Origin: Prevotella sp. | GTDB taxonomy: Bacteria; Bacteroidota; Bacteroidia; Bacteroidales; Bacteroidaceae | Length of the DNA: 64,000 bases | Direction: 5' to 3' | NCBI GenBank assembly: GCA_017940545.1 | Contig: JAGAYI010000002.1 | Location: forward strand, 58,561 to 122,560 | Shown here: positions 15,986-24,512 of the stretch, in pieces | Position numbering within the stretch: the stretch's first letter is position 1 | Layout: every line of letters starts with the position of its first letter | The notes under the pieces: generated by a model | Database searches by the model: none | What the model saw: only the letters and a program-made list of their open reading frames with translations | What the model was told of the DNA's origin: nothing | Program-made: the position numbers and the translations under genes

Positions 15986-16393
15986 ATGGAAAAGACCAAG
16001 GAACCCACCCGTGTCGTATGCGCCGTCGTTGAGCGCAATGGCAAATATCTTTGCATGAAACGTACCCGCAGCCGCTATGCCTACATCAGCGAGCACTGGG
16101 AATTTCCCGGAGGCAAGGTGGAACAGGGTGAATGTGACCACGAGGCCCTGCTGAGAGAGATTCGCGAGGAAATGCGTTGGGACATCTTTGTTGGCCGGAA
16201 AATTGCTGAGTTCGACTACGACTATCCGCACTTCAGCACCCGTCTGGTGGCCTACCTCTGCCGCTGCGACGATGAGGACTCGTTCAAGCTGTTGGACCAC
16301 TTGGACTACCGATGGCTGGCAGCCGACGAACTGGAGAGCCTTGAATGGACTGCTGCCGACCGTGAACTGCTGAAATACATCGGTGCGAAGTAA
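15986..16393 (+). CDS. Nudix hydrolase, MutT/CTP-pyrophosphohydrolase-like
   Basis: 135 residues. The Nudix box spans about residues 42-65 (GGKVEQGE, then REIREEMRW). The glycine near its end is replaced by Arg (EEMRW in place of EExGU); the glutamates that bind metal are kept. Enzymes of this type hydrolyse (d)NTPs such as oxidised dGTP or modified dCTP. Divergent transcription from two deoxynucleoside kinases fits a shared role in nucleotide pool quality. The exact substrate is not evident. Confidence 0.9.
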   Translation: MEKTKEPTRVVCAVVERNGKYLCMKRTRSRYAYISEHWEFPGGKVEQGECDHEALLREIREEMRWDIFVGRKIAEFDYDYPHFSTRLVAYLCRCDDEDSFKLLDHLDYRWLAADELESLEWTAADRELLKYIGAK

Positions 16394-16412
16394 TTAAAAA
16401 AACGGGAACAGG

Positions 16413-16943
16413 CTACGTTCTGCCAGCATACTTGCGGCGAGCCCAGAAACGCTGGGCCAGCGACATCTTGGCATACTCCTGCCAGCCTACGGCACGCCCG
16501 TCGGGGAAACGGTCCAGATAGTGAGGATTATACATGTTGGCGTATGCTTCCATCTCAAAGGGGTTCAGCTCGTAGCCGGCATTGGGCAACACACGGTTAG
16601 CACGCCGCGCCTGCAGCCAAAAGACAAAATATTTCCAATAGAACAGGAGCCAGGAGTTACGGGTCGATTGTGCCTGTCGCAAATGAATGGTCTCGTGGAA
16701 CTTCACGGGATGATACCACGACTTGGTCGGCCCCGACTGGGGCTGCGCGTTAAGAAGCGTCGGCTCGAAATTGTTATACCGGTGCGCTTCGGCCTCGCTG
16801 TTGGTGATGATTGAGCCGAAGAAGGTCAGCGCATCGTAACCCTTATGGAGCCAAAAAGGCATGCTCACGGCACGCATGTCAGCCACATGGCTGGGGCGTC
16901 GTGCCGTGAGCATCAGTTTCAGTATATACAGGGCATTCGCCAT
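16413..16943 (-). CDS. Minimal HExxH zincin-like protein
   Basis: 176 residues of unknown family. The motif HETIHLRQ (H83, E84, H87) is a metalloprotease-type zinc site. A candidate third ligand is in NPFEMEAYAN (E130/E132), the arrangement seen in small integral or peripheral gluzincin-like proteins of this phylum. Between them lies an aromatic hydrophobic segment (LLFYWKYFVFWL, about 99-110), so membrane association is likely. No signal peptide is clear. It follows the Ser/Thr kinase gene by 11 bases in the same direction and could be the last gene of that locus. Activity is inferred only from the motif. Confidence 0.7.
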   Translation of the reverse strand: MANALYILKLMLTARRPSHVADMRAVSMPFWLHKGYDALTFFGSIITNSEAEAHRYNNFEPTLLNAQPQSGPTKSWYHPVKFHETIHLRQAQSTRNSWLLFYWKYFVFWLQARRANRVLPNAGYELNPFEMEAYANMYNPHYLDRFPDGRAVGWQEYAKMSLAQRFWARRKYAGRT

Positions 16944-16954
16944 GCTTTCGACTT

Positions 16955-18742
16955 TTACTTCACCTTGTCAACACCGTTCACCACCTTGTAGAGCAGCTTG
17001 TCGCTCTTGCTGTACCATGCGCCATCATAAGGAACAAAATTGCGGAACGTGCCCTTAAAGTAACTCTTGTCGGCTGCAATGGTATATACACCTTCGCCAA
17101 ACTGGTCGTTCACGAACGAGCCCTTATAGGTATCGCCATTCTTGAAGGTCAGCGTGGCATTGGCATCAACACGCATGCCATTCTCAAAGTGCCCGGTATA
17201 GGTGTCCTTGTCCTGGTCATTATATCGTGCCGTACCCTTGCCGTTGGGCTTCTTGTCGGCATCGACCTGACCGGTGTAGAAGAAGGCCACGCCGTCACTA
17301 CCGTAGATGGGCTCGTTCTCAACTGTGGCTACTTCAGCAACATCGGGCGTGTCGCTACCCAAGAGCTTGTTCACGACAAAGAATCCAAGCGCACCGCCTA
17401 TCAGGAGGAAGACCAGGAAAATGACAATGATAAGTGGAGCCTTGCTTTTCCTTTTGGGTGGGACGTTGTATGACGCATACCCACTGGCAGGCGTCTTGGC
17501 CTGCGACACCTGAGGCTTGGCCGGCTCGGGCTTGGGTGTTTCGGGCTCTGAAACAGCAGGCTTCGGTACCTCGGGCTTCGGTATTTCAGGCTTCGGCACC
17601 TCGGGCTTCGGTACCTCGGGAGTTGGCGTATGATACAACGTACTCTCATCTTCCGGAGCTGGAGTCATCGCGGCAGCCATGGGGGGCTCGGGTTCCGGTG
17701 CAGCAGGTCTGGGGGCCCCGGGAATAGGCGGCGGACCAACAGGCGGCTTTGAGGTAATGATGACCTCGTCACCTCCGCCAACGATGGTTTCTTCCGCGTC
17801 GGCCGGCTGCGGTTCATTCACCACTTCGGCCGGAATGGGTTTGGCTTCCAGCAGCGTAATCAATTGCTCCATGCTCTGCGGACGGTCTTTGCGACGGGGT
17901 TGCATGGCAGTAACGATGACATCCCAGACGTGTTCACTGACATAGTCGGGACGCTGGCCGAGGCCTTCCTCGTTGACGACTGACGCTTCGGGCGGAACCA
18001 TGCCGGTAACCAGGTTGTAGAGTGTGGCACCGAGACTATAGATGTCACTCACCGGCGAAAAGTCCTGCAGCGACTGCTGGAACTGCTCCAAGGGGGCAAA
18101 GCCCTTGCTCAGGCCAACCGGTGTGGCACTGGTTTCCCTACCGTCAGAGGTATAGTTCTTCGATATGCCAAAGTCAATGAGCATGGCCTTGTCACCGTTC
18201 AGCAGGATATTTGCCGGCTTGACATCGTAATGGCACATGTGTTTATCATTGTGCATGTAATTCAGGGCCTTGGCAATCTGCAAAGTGTAACGCACGGCAT
18301 CTTCTTCCGGCAGACGGCCCTTATCCTTCAGCAGGTCGCGCAAGGAACCGTCACGCAGGAACTGCATGACGTAATAGACGGTGTTGTTCTCCTCGAACAC
18401 GTCAGCCACATGCACAATGTTGGGATGGTTCAGCTGTGCCAGGTTATGGGCCTCCTTGATAAACTTCTGGCGGTACTTATCTACCTGGTCAACGCTGCCG
18501 GTTGAAGGAATAGAGACATTATTATTATAGGAGTCGCGCAGACAGGTGTCTTTCATGAAGAACTCCTTAATAGCTACAGGAACCTCCACCTCCATCTCGC
18601 CCAGCTTGCCCGTTACTTTCTCAGTTGTCATTGCCTGATAGGTAATGCCGAAACCACCCTGTCCGAGGACGCGGACAATGGTGTATCGGCCATCCTGCAA
18701 TGTTGACCCTTGATGCAGGGTTACTTTTTTCTGTGTATCCAT
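16955..18742 (-). CDS. Membrane Ser/Thr protein kinase with periplasmic MORN repeats
   Basis: 595 residues. The cytoplasmic kinase domain (about 20-300) has a glycine loop GQGGFGITY (28-36), VAIK (K59), HYDVKPAN (D173) and DFG (190-192). The usual Arg before the catalytic Asp is Tyr, so it is a non-RD kinase and may not need activation-loop phosphorylation. A Pro/Glu/Lys-rich linker with repeated PKPEVPKPE units (about 340-420) leads to one transmembrane helix (about 436-458). A C-terminal exported region then carries MORN-type repeats (TYTGHFENG, TYKGSFVNDQFGEGVY, YFKGTF). It would phosphorylate Ser/Thr on neighbours in the locus. T319 in AEETIVGGG is a possible autophosphorylation and FHA-docking site. 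Confidence 0.92.
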   Translation of the reverse strand: MDTQKKVTLHQGSTLQDGRYTIVRVLGQGGFGITYQAMTTEKVTGKLGEMEVEVPVAIKEFFMKDTCLRDSYNNNVSIPSTGSVDQVDKYRQKFIKEAHNLAQLNHPNIVHVADVFEENNTVYYVMQFLRDGSLRDLLKDKGRLPEEDAVRYTLQIAKALNYMHNDKHMCHYDVKPANILLNGDKAMLIDFGISKNYTSDGRETSATPVGLSKGFAPLEQFQQSLQDFSPVSDIYSLGATLYNLVTGMVPPEASVVNEEGLGQRPDYVSEHVWDVIVTAMQPRRKDRPQSMEQLITLLEAKPIPAEVVNEPQPADAEETIVGGGDEVIITSKPPVGPPPIPGAPRPAAPEPEPPMAAAMTPAPEDESTLYHTPTPEVPKPEVPKPEIPKPEVPKPAVSEPETPKPEPAKPQVSQAKTPASGYASYNVPPKRKSKAPLIIVIFLVFLLIGGALGFFVVNKLLGSDTPDVAEVATVENEPIYGSDGVAFFYTGQVDADKKPNGKGTARYNDQDKDTYTGHFENGMRVDANATLTFKNGDTYKGSFVNDQFGEGVYTIAADKSYFKGTFRNFVPYDGAWYSKSDKLLYKVVNGVDKVK

Positions 18743-18772
18743 TGTTTCTTCTGTCTATAGTCTGAACTTATA

Positions 18773-20053
18773 TTACATGTACCAGGAACGCTGCTTGACA
18801 CCATCGGTAATCAGGTAGGTGCCACTGTCGGTAAACTTGACCACGGCAGGATGGAAGTCCTGGTCCTTGAGAGCTTCTTCCACGTTGGTGGGAATATCCT
18901 TGTAATAGACACCTCTTGAACAGCAGACGACAATGCCCTTATTGGTCACGCAGCAGCTCTTGATGGCTCCGAACTTCTCGAGGGCACGCTTCAGGTTGGC
19001 GTGGTCGGTCTCGTGCGATGCATAGTAGTGTTTGTTCGTGATGATGGCGAAATTACCATTTTCACAAATCGATACTGACAGTATTTCCTCGCCATCACCA
19101 TTGTACTTGCTCATCAGTTCTTTCATCTTGTCAGGCATGACGCCCCAATAGCCGTTCTTGTCCCACACAATACACCAATAGCCAGAGTCTGTCATTGTGA
19201 TATCGGCAATCCTTTTCTTGTCGTTATTACATTCCCGTATCTTGGTCTTCAAGCCTTCGGGAACGGCCGAAGTAAAGCAGTAACCGTTATCACCATAGAC
19301 GGCTACGCCGCGCTCATCCTCAGTAATGGCACCTGTGCGGCAACCGTCATCGCCCCACTCCTTGATGGTCTTGGTAATATACGACAAGGCCTTGGCATTG
19401 TCGGTGTAGGAACGCGTAGTGCCATAGAATTCGAAACTGCCGGAACCGGAACCCGTCGATGACACAGCACGCTCATAGACCTGGAACGTGGAAGAAATGA
19501 GTCGTTTGCTCTTATACCACAGCTCCCAGCGATAAAGACCTTTCTGATAGGAGCCGCCGTCATTGTTTCCCCATCCGGGCAGGACAAGGGTCTGCGAGTT
19601 TCCTTTCTCAAAGTCGGCCTCGTCTGACGTCGTGTAGCCTGAGGGCGACGAGCTGCCGGTCATCATGGTTCCGTCGGGACGGTAAATCTTGGTATAGAGC
19701 GTCACGTTACTGACAGAACGGCTGCAGGTATAGGTAAGTTTGGGTGTGGCATACTTCAACTCATCGGCATACAACGTACCTCCATACGATGTCAGCACAT
19801 CACCGTCATAGTTGGTATTGCCGACTTGCAGACGGGTAATGGTCACATAGTCCATCGCATTGGTCTTTACCGGTGTGGTCGTCGGCTTGGTGGGTTTCTT
19901 TACCGGTTTCTTGCCACCCGAGGTGCTGGATGGCGTAGTCTGGCTGGGTAAATTCTGCCGACGCGTAATGGTCTTTTGCGCATCGGCTCCCTGCACTCCT
20001 GCAATGGCCAATGTCAGGAGTATGAGGGCGATTTTCATCATGTCCTTTTTCAT
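18773..20053 (-). CDS. Exported protein of the kinase locus, function unknown
   Basis: 426 residues with a cleavable signal peptide (ending near GADAQ). A Thr/Pro/Lys-rich linker (QTTPSSTSGGKKPVKKPTKP region) follows, then a beta-rich domain (about 68-190) with YRWELWYKSKRLISSTFQVYE near its end, like an Ig-type sandwich. The C-terminal domain (about 215-426) has repeated GYWCIVWDKNGYWG / GNFAIITNKHYY / GIVVCCSRGVYY strands that suggest a repeated beta structure. No catalytic motif is recognised. It lies between the kinase and phosphatase genes, so it may be the periplasmic partner or target of the MORN domain. Confidence 0.75.
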   Translation of the reverse strand: MKKDMMKIALILLTLAIAGVQGADAQKTITRRQNLPSQTTPSSTSGGKKPVKKPTKPTTTPVKTNAMDYVTITRLQVGNTNYDGDVLTSYGGTLYADELKYATPKLTYTCSRSVSNVTLYTKIYRPDGTMMTGSSSPSGYTTSDEADFEKGNSQTLVLPGWGNNDGGSYQKGLYRWELWYKSKRLISSTFQVYERAVSSTGSGSGSFEFYGTTRSYTDNAKALSYITKTIKEWGDDGCRTGAITEDERGVAVYGDNGYCFTSAVPEGLKTKIRECNNDKKRIADITMTDSGYWCIVWDKNGYWGVMPDKMKELMSKYNGDGEEILSVSICENGNFAIITNKHYYASHETDHANLKRALEKFGAIKSCCVTNKGIVVCCSRGVYYKDIPTNVEEALKDQDFHPAVVKFTDSGTYLITDGVKQRSWYM

Positions 20054-20074
20054 TGTATTTCAGTTTTTACGTGT

Positions 20075-21475
20075 CTATAAAAAAATCCCATCGCTTTCTT
20101 CAGCATCGTGACGGCTGTTCTGCTGACCCTCTGCCGATTCCCCGTCTTGCGGCTTTCCACCTTGCGGTTTGGTGGCCGACGGTCCTTCCGAATTGGTCTT
20201 GTTGGGGTCTTGAATTTTTCGCGGAGGTGTAGTAGCCTTTGGAGGCGTTGCCTGTCCACTCGGTCGGCGAACAGGGGGAGTCTGTGGGTTCTGCTGCTGA
20301 CGGACGGCGGGTCGGTCGTCATCGTCTTCAACGTCTTCGCGTGTGATGGTGGTCTCCGTCGATGTGCGAGTAGGACGGACAGGACGATTGTCGTCATTGT
20401 TGTTTAGCCAGAAAAACACTCCTACGACAGCAGCCAGGACGACGAAAAAGAAGATAACAGCCATCATCAGGAACATGTGCCTTCCCTTGTTGCTGCGTGG
20501 CGGTGCAGAGGGCGTCGTGGGTTGCTGGCGATACTCTGGCTGTGGAGGTACCGGACTTCCCACCACAACCTGCACATCATCTTCGTCGGTCTGCTCCCCC
20601 GTCGGGTCGGGCAAGGGTGGCGGCGGAGCAGGTACTGGGTAGAGCTCTGCCATCAGCACTTTGTTGGCAGAACGTGCACGGGCTTCATCGTCGGGAAACT
20701 GACCGTCTCCCTCCTCATGCTCTACTGAGTCAATGCGAATGATGTAGGCAGAATGGTTGTCTGCGTTATCAACCGTCTCACCGACCAGAATGCTGCGTTT
20801 CTGCTCTTCACTCTTGTCGCTGGCAAAGACTTCCATCAGGCCCTTGTCGTCCATCTGCTCCAGCATACCGTCGGAACACAGATAGAAGTAATCGCCCGCT
20901 TCTATGTTTTTGATATGGACGATGTCTGCCTTCGAAGGACGCTCCTGATGCGCCATGATGACACGAGTGATGACGTTCTTGTTCTTGGCCGTTTTCAGTT
21001 CCTCCCTGCTAAGCTCACCCACCTCAAAGAGGTCATACACCAAAGAGTGGTCGCGCGAACGATAGAGAATATCCTTCGTGGCGGGACGAAGGTGATAGAT
21101 ACGGCTGTCACCGATGTGGGCCACCGTGCATCCGCCCTTGTGGAAGCAAAGCAGCGTCAGGGTGGTGCCCATCTTTTTCTGCCCTGTGGCATCTTGCTCG
21201 TCAACAGCAGCGTAGGCTGCCGTCACCGCTTCCTCTAACAGTTCATCGTTGAGCAGTTCATGGACGTCCCAACGACTGAGAATGTAGTTGCTGATGGTCT
21301 TGCAAACGGTACTACTGGCTACTTCGCCAGACTCATGTCCGCCCATGCCATCGCAAAGAATGAACAGGCAATCGTTGACGGTAGCCTCGCCCAGCAACGG
21401 GAATATCGAGTCTTCCTGATTGCTGCGGCTACCTAACTGCTGAATAGCAAGTGGTTGACTTATTTTAACTTTCAT
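20075..21475 (-). CDS. Membrane-anchored PP2C-family protein phosphatase
   Basis: 466 residues. The PP2C catalytic domain (about 1-255) contains SNQED, CDGMGGHESGE (D42), AHIGDSRIY (D123), CSDGMLEQ (D202) and DNADNHS (D240), the metal-binding set for Ser/Thr dephosphorylation. A Pro-rich linker (VPAPPPPLPDPT) leads to one transmembrane helix (about 333-357). A roughly 110-residue exported tail follows, rich in Pro, Thr, Asp and Lys with no fold visible. It is the natural opponent of the kinase two genes downstream. It is 22 bases from the FHA gene on one side and 21 from the exported-protein gene on the other, so co-transcription is likely. Confidence 0.92.
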   Translation of the reverse strand: MKVKISQPLAIQQLGSRSNQEDSIFPLLGEATVNDCLFILCDGMGGHESGEVASSTVCKTISNYILSRWDVHELLNDELLEEAVTAAYAAVDEQDATGQKKMGTTLTLLCFHKGGCTVAHIGDSRIYHLRPATKDILYRSRDHSLVYDLFEVGELSREELKTAKNKNVITRVIMAHQERPSKADIVHIKNIEAGDYFYLCSDGMLEQMDDKGLMEVFASDKSEEQKRSILVGETVDNADNHSAYIIRIDSVEHEEGDGQFPDDEARARSANKVLMAELYPVPAPPPPLPDPTGEQTDEDDVQVVVGSPVPPQPEYRQQPTTPSAPPRSNKGRHMFLMMAVIFFFVVLAAVVGVFFWLNNNDDNRPVRPTRTSTETTITREDVEDDDDRPAVRQQQNPQTPPVRRPSGQATPPKATTPPRKIQDPNKTNSEGPSATKPQGGKPQDGESAEGQQNSRHDAEESDGIFL

Positions 21476-21497
21476 ACTATGGTAAATTTCTTGATGG

Positions 21498-22124
21498 TTA
21501 TACAGGTAGTTCGTATCTTAATATCACGGTGCCCATTTTGATTTCTGCCCCGTTCTTCAGTATCAGCTTGTCGGAACCGTTGAGCAACACTCCTGAAACG
21601 AAGGTGGAGTTCTTATTTGAGCCATTACTGATAATGGCCCTGACGGACATGTCAGCCATCCGTACCGTTTCTATGACAGCATGAAAACGACTCATGGTGT
21701 TGTTGCCGTTGGTGTCAATCTGCACCGTAGCCTGGGGGGTCGAACTGCGACGGCCGATGGTATTCCGACCGATGACCAACGGGTAACGCACATGATTATA
21801 CACCAGGAACCCAGCCGTATTACCGACGGCCTGCTGCTGGGTGTGGTGTCCGGCGAGAATGGTACGTCCGTCGTCTGGTACTGGCTGATAGGCTGGCTGC
21901 TGGTACTGCGGCGGCTGATACTGCGGTTGCTGATATGCCTGCTGCACGGGCATAGCCTCCTGTACAGGTTGTGCCAGGCCTGCCTGCATGGGCTGCGAGC
22001 GGAACCGCACCATGAGCTGGCATCCGCAATTGGGACATTTTATGAGTTTCTGTTCTACGTTGAGCCTGTTTTTGACATCCAGCTCAACGCGACATTTCGG
22101 ACAAACTACTCTGACTGTTTCCAT
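21498..22124 (-). CDS. FHA-domain protein with N-terminal zinc ribbon
   Basis: 208 residues, soluble. The N-terminus has a CxxC...CxxC zinc ribbon (C8, C11, C30, C33). The middle is a Gln/Pro/Tyr-rich linker (YQQPQYQPPQYQQPAYQP). The C-terminal FHA domain (about 110-208) shows VIGRNTIGR, SRFHAVIE and the NGS...LLNG loop needed to bind phosphothreonine. The linker ends DDGRTILAGHH, which resembles the ETIVGG motif of the kinase. It is expected to be a cytoplasmic phosphothreonine reader, directly upstream of the PP2C gene. Confidence 0.92.
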   Translation of the reverse strand: METVRVVCPKCRVELDVKNRLNVEQKLIKCPNCGCQLMVRFRSQPMQAGLAQPVQEAMPVQQAYQQPQYQPPQYQQPAYQPVPDDGRTILAGHHTQQQAVGNTAGFLVYNHVRYPLVIGRNTIGRRSSTPQATVQIDTNGNNTMSRFHAVIETVRMADMSVRAIISNGSNKNSTFVSGVLLNGSDKLILKNGAEIKMGTVILRYELPV

Positions 22125-22150
22125 AATAGTAGCTCTTCTGTATTTTTGTG

Positions 22151-22897
22151 TTATTTCCAGGTTATAACCGGCATGTTGTTATCAAACTTTCCCCACATGA
22201 CGGGGTGCTGTCTGTCTTCTGAAATATTCTTGACACCTTTGCTGACGAATATAAACAATTCCAAGGCCGTCACCACACGGTCCTTGTTGGTATCGGCACC
22301 ACCGCGAAGACCGCGCTGCAGATAGGCCGTAAAGAAACCGTTTTTCATGTCCCGGCGCTCAATGGATGTCTCATCGGAACGGGACGACAGGAAGAACATC
22401 ACTTTGGTATTGCGCAGGTTTTCCGGCACGCTGGTGTTATACTGCGTACGCTGCTCGTTTCTCATTTTGCCAGAGAAGCAGGCATCGGCAAAAATCATCT
22501 TCGAGCGTGCCTTGCTCTTTGCCATGATGTTTTTAATGCTGTGGTAGTCCAGCTCTCCGTCATAGCAGACAAGATTTCCCGGGCTGCCATGACCGCTGAA
22601 GAAGAATAGAATGGCATCATTCTTCGTCGCCTTGGCAAACTGCTGCTGCAGAGCTGCCAGGATGGCCGCACGCGTGGCCTGCGAATTGGTCAGCAGGATG
22701 GTGTTCGACCGTTTGTTTTTCGCGAACACGCCCTTGATGGTGACGGCATCGTTGGCACATAGGGTCAGGTCCATATTTGTGCCAGGATAGTCGGCTATCC
22801 CAGCAGAAACAATGTAAATCTTCTTTTGGGCTGATGCTGAGCCAACGCTCAACACCAGCACCAAGAGCATCAGGAACAATCTTATGTTTTTGTTCAT
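22151..22897 (-). CDS. Exported caspase-family (C14-like) cysteine protease
   Basis: 248 residues with a signal peptide (MNKNIRLFLMLLVLVLSVG, cleavage near ASAQ). A caspase-hemoglobinase fold follows, with catalytic His in FFFSGHGS (H103) and catalytic Cys in FADACFSGK (C140). The core strands (KIYIVSAGIADY, AILFFF, KMIFADAC, KVMFFLSSRSDE) are complete and the length is compact. It is predicted to act in the periplasm, probably cleaving after basic or acidic residues; specificity cannot be read. Its place inside a kinase/phosphatase/FHA locus points to regulated proteolysis as the output. Confidence 0.9.
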   Translation of the reverse strand: MNKNIRLFLMLLVLVLSVGSASAQKKIYIVSAGIADYPGTNMDLTLCANDAVTIKGVFAKNKRSNTILLTNSQATRAAILAALQQQFAKATKNDAILFFFSGHGSPGNLVCYDGELDYHSIKNIMAKSKARSKMIFADACFSGKMRNEQRTQYNTSVPENLRNTKVMFFLSSRSDETSIERRDMKNGFFTAYLQRGLRGGADTNKDRVVTALELFIFVSKGVKNISEDRQHPVMWGKFDNNMPVITWK

Positions 22898-22917
22898 GGG
22901 AATGGCCTGTATCGTCG

Positions 22918-23841
22918 TTATACTAAAATGGCATCACCGGCATCGTTAATGTAGTCGGGCATGCTTCCGTCATCAACGCCAGGCAACGTGTTATCTACAA
23001 TCAGCCCGTCGTCAAAGCCACCGTCATTAGCAGGGTCGGAAATCATAGGTTCTTCGCCATCATCCATGTTGATTACATATACACCGTCACCATTTTCAGG
23101 GCTTCCTGTTTCTTCTCCAGGTAACACACCGACAATCTCCACGTCTTCGTCAGCGTTTCCCAGATCGTTGATGACAACGTCGTCATTGTCTGCCGGTTCA
23201 GCGGGTACATGGTGAATATGCACGTCGTTATGATAGACAATGTCAACGTGGTCGTCAGGCGTGTAGTGACTGTTCTCGCTGTTCAGGGCCGACAATGACT
23301 GGTGGGTAAACTCACGGCGCTCTGAAGGGCTCATGCTGTTCCACTCGTTCTCAACATAGGTTGCATAGACATTGCCGTGCCACACAAAGGCACCGCCGGG
23401 ACCTACCTCGGCACGTGCTGCAGCAAAAGCCTCATTGAACGACATAGAGTCGGAAACCTCTGCCACCATCATGCCGTTGTCGAGCATGTAATGCCCCTCG
23501 TCGGGAACTGACACGTCTTCCGTTTCGGGCTGAACTTCGGGTTCCACTTCGTCCCCGTTTCCGCTGAAGTGATGGTAGGCTGCCGTGGCACCTACTGCAC
23601 TGACGGAACCGAACATAATGCCGGCTACGCCACCAATGACAATGCGTTTCCAGGTCTGTCCGTCATCGCCCGATGTCGGCTGAAAGGCCGGGCGCGGCGG
23701 TGTTGCCGGGCGTGCTTGTGCGTTAGGGCGTGCCTGCGGTGTAGGACGCGGGGGAACTGCCGGACGTGGGGGAACTTGATTGTTTTTGGGTGCTCCGTTT
23801 ACTGGGCCTACTACGATGGTATCTTCATTATTTGTTGCCAT
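22918..23841 (-). CDS. Single-pass membrane protein with acidic exported domain and MPDY tail
   Basis: 307 residues, no known family. The cytoplasmic N-terminus begins MATNNEDTIVVGPVNG, followed by a Pro/Arg linker (PPRPAVPPRPTPQARP). One transmembrane segment lies near residues 68-92 (GGVAGIMFGSVSAVGATAAYHHF). The exported part is acidic and includes a modest domain (DSMSFNEAFAAARAEVG...GAFVWHGNVYATYVENEWN) that resembles a short conserved core. A His/Asp-rich stretch (VDIVYHNDVHIHHVP) follows. The protein ends SMPDYINDAGDAILV, close to the tail of the next protein. The N-terminal TIV motif could be phosphorylated by the locus kinase. Confidence 0.8.
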   Translation of the reverse strand: MATNNEDTIVVGPVNGAPKNNQVPPRPAVPPRPTPQARPNAQARPATPPRPAFQPTSGDDGQTWKRIVIGGVAGIMFGSVSAVGATAAYHHFSGNGDEVEPEVQPETEDVSVPDEGHYMLDNGMMVAEVSDSMSFNEAFAAARAEVGPGGAFVWHGNVYATYVENEWNSMSPSERREFTHQSLSALNSENSHYTPDDHVDIVYHNDVHIHHVPAEPADNDDVVINDLGNADEDVEIVGVLPGEETGSPENGDGVYVINMDDGEEPMISDPANDGGFDDGLIVDNTLPGVDDGSMPDYINDAGDAILV

Positions 23842-23906
23842 AGTCGTAAAATTTTTAAAGTGATTATTGAATTAGGTTGAAAGTTAAAAACGTATCGGCT
23901 TGCGTT

Positions 23907-24479
23907 TCACACAAGAAGCATGTCGCTAACATCACCGTTGTTGACATAGTCCGGCATGGTGCCGTCACCCTCAAGCGAGGTATATAGAGGGTCACCACCG
24001 TCTGTCCCTGGGTCGTTGGCATAGCCTGCCGTCGGGTCGAGCTCGTCCGGACTTATGATGTCGTCGGGCAACACTTCGTCCTCAATATCTACTACCGGTC
24101 CGGGTTCGTTGATGTCGAAGGGCTCGTCGGGAGGCATGACAGGATAAATATCGTCGGGTACAACAGGAGAAACGTTCTCGGCAGGGGCATCCACTACATA
24201 GACATCTGTGGTGTGGTGAATGTGGTGAACTTCGTGGTGATGCACTTGCTGGGGTTCAGCCTGTGCAATCTGCACATCATCGTCAGAGTCGATGGCAGCC
24301 ATGACAGGCTCTTCCTGTCCGTCGTTCTCGGTCAGCCTCTCGTAGGCGTAGGCTCCTCCCACTCCTACCGCTGCTCCGGCTGCGGTCCCGACTGCTGCTC
24401 CTAAGGCACCTTCCAGTAATCCGGTGCCGTCATTCTTTTTAGGCGCGGGCCTCATGTTCAAGTCATTTTCCATATTCAT
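23907..24479 (-). CDS. Acidic, His-rich membrane protein with MPDY tail
   Basis: 190 residues, no known family. A short cytoplasmic N-terminus is followed by a Gly/Ala-rich transmembrane helix (about 22-46, LLEGALGAAVGTAAGAAVGV). The exported part has a His cluster (HHHEVHHIHHTTDVYVV, possible metal ligands) and then is Asp/Glu/Pro rich. The last residues, GTMPDYVNNGDVSDMLLV, match the tail of the 307-residue neighbour, so the two are distant paralogues or share a docking signal. A TATCTTTG promoter box 34 bases upstream suggests an internal promoter for this and the genes downstream. Confidence 0.8.
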   Translation of the reverse strand: MNMENDLNMRPAPKKNDGTGLLEGALGAAVGTAAGAAVGVGGAYAYERLTENDGQEEPVMAAIDSDDDVQIAQAEPQQVHHHEVHHIHHTTDVYVVDAPAENVSPVVPDDIYPVMPPDEPFDINEPGPVVDIEDEVLPDDIISPDELDPTAGYANDPGTDGGDPLYTSLEGDGTMPDYVNNGDVSDMLLV

Positions 24480-24512
24480 ACAGTTTTAGGTTTATAATAA
24501 TCTTATCACTTG

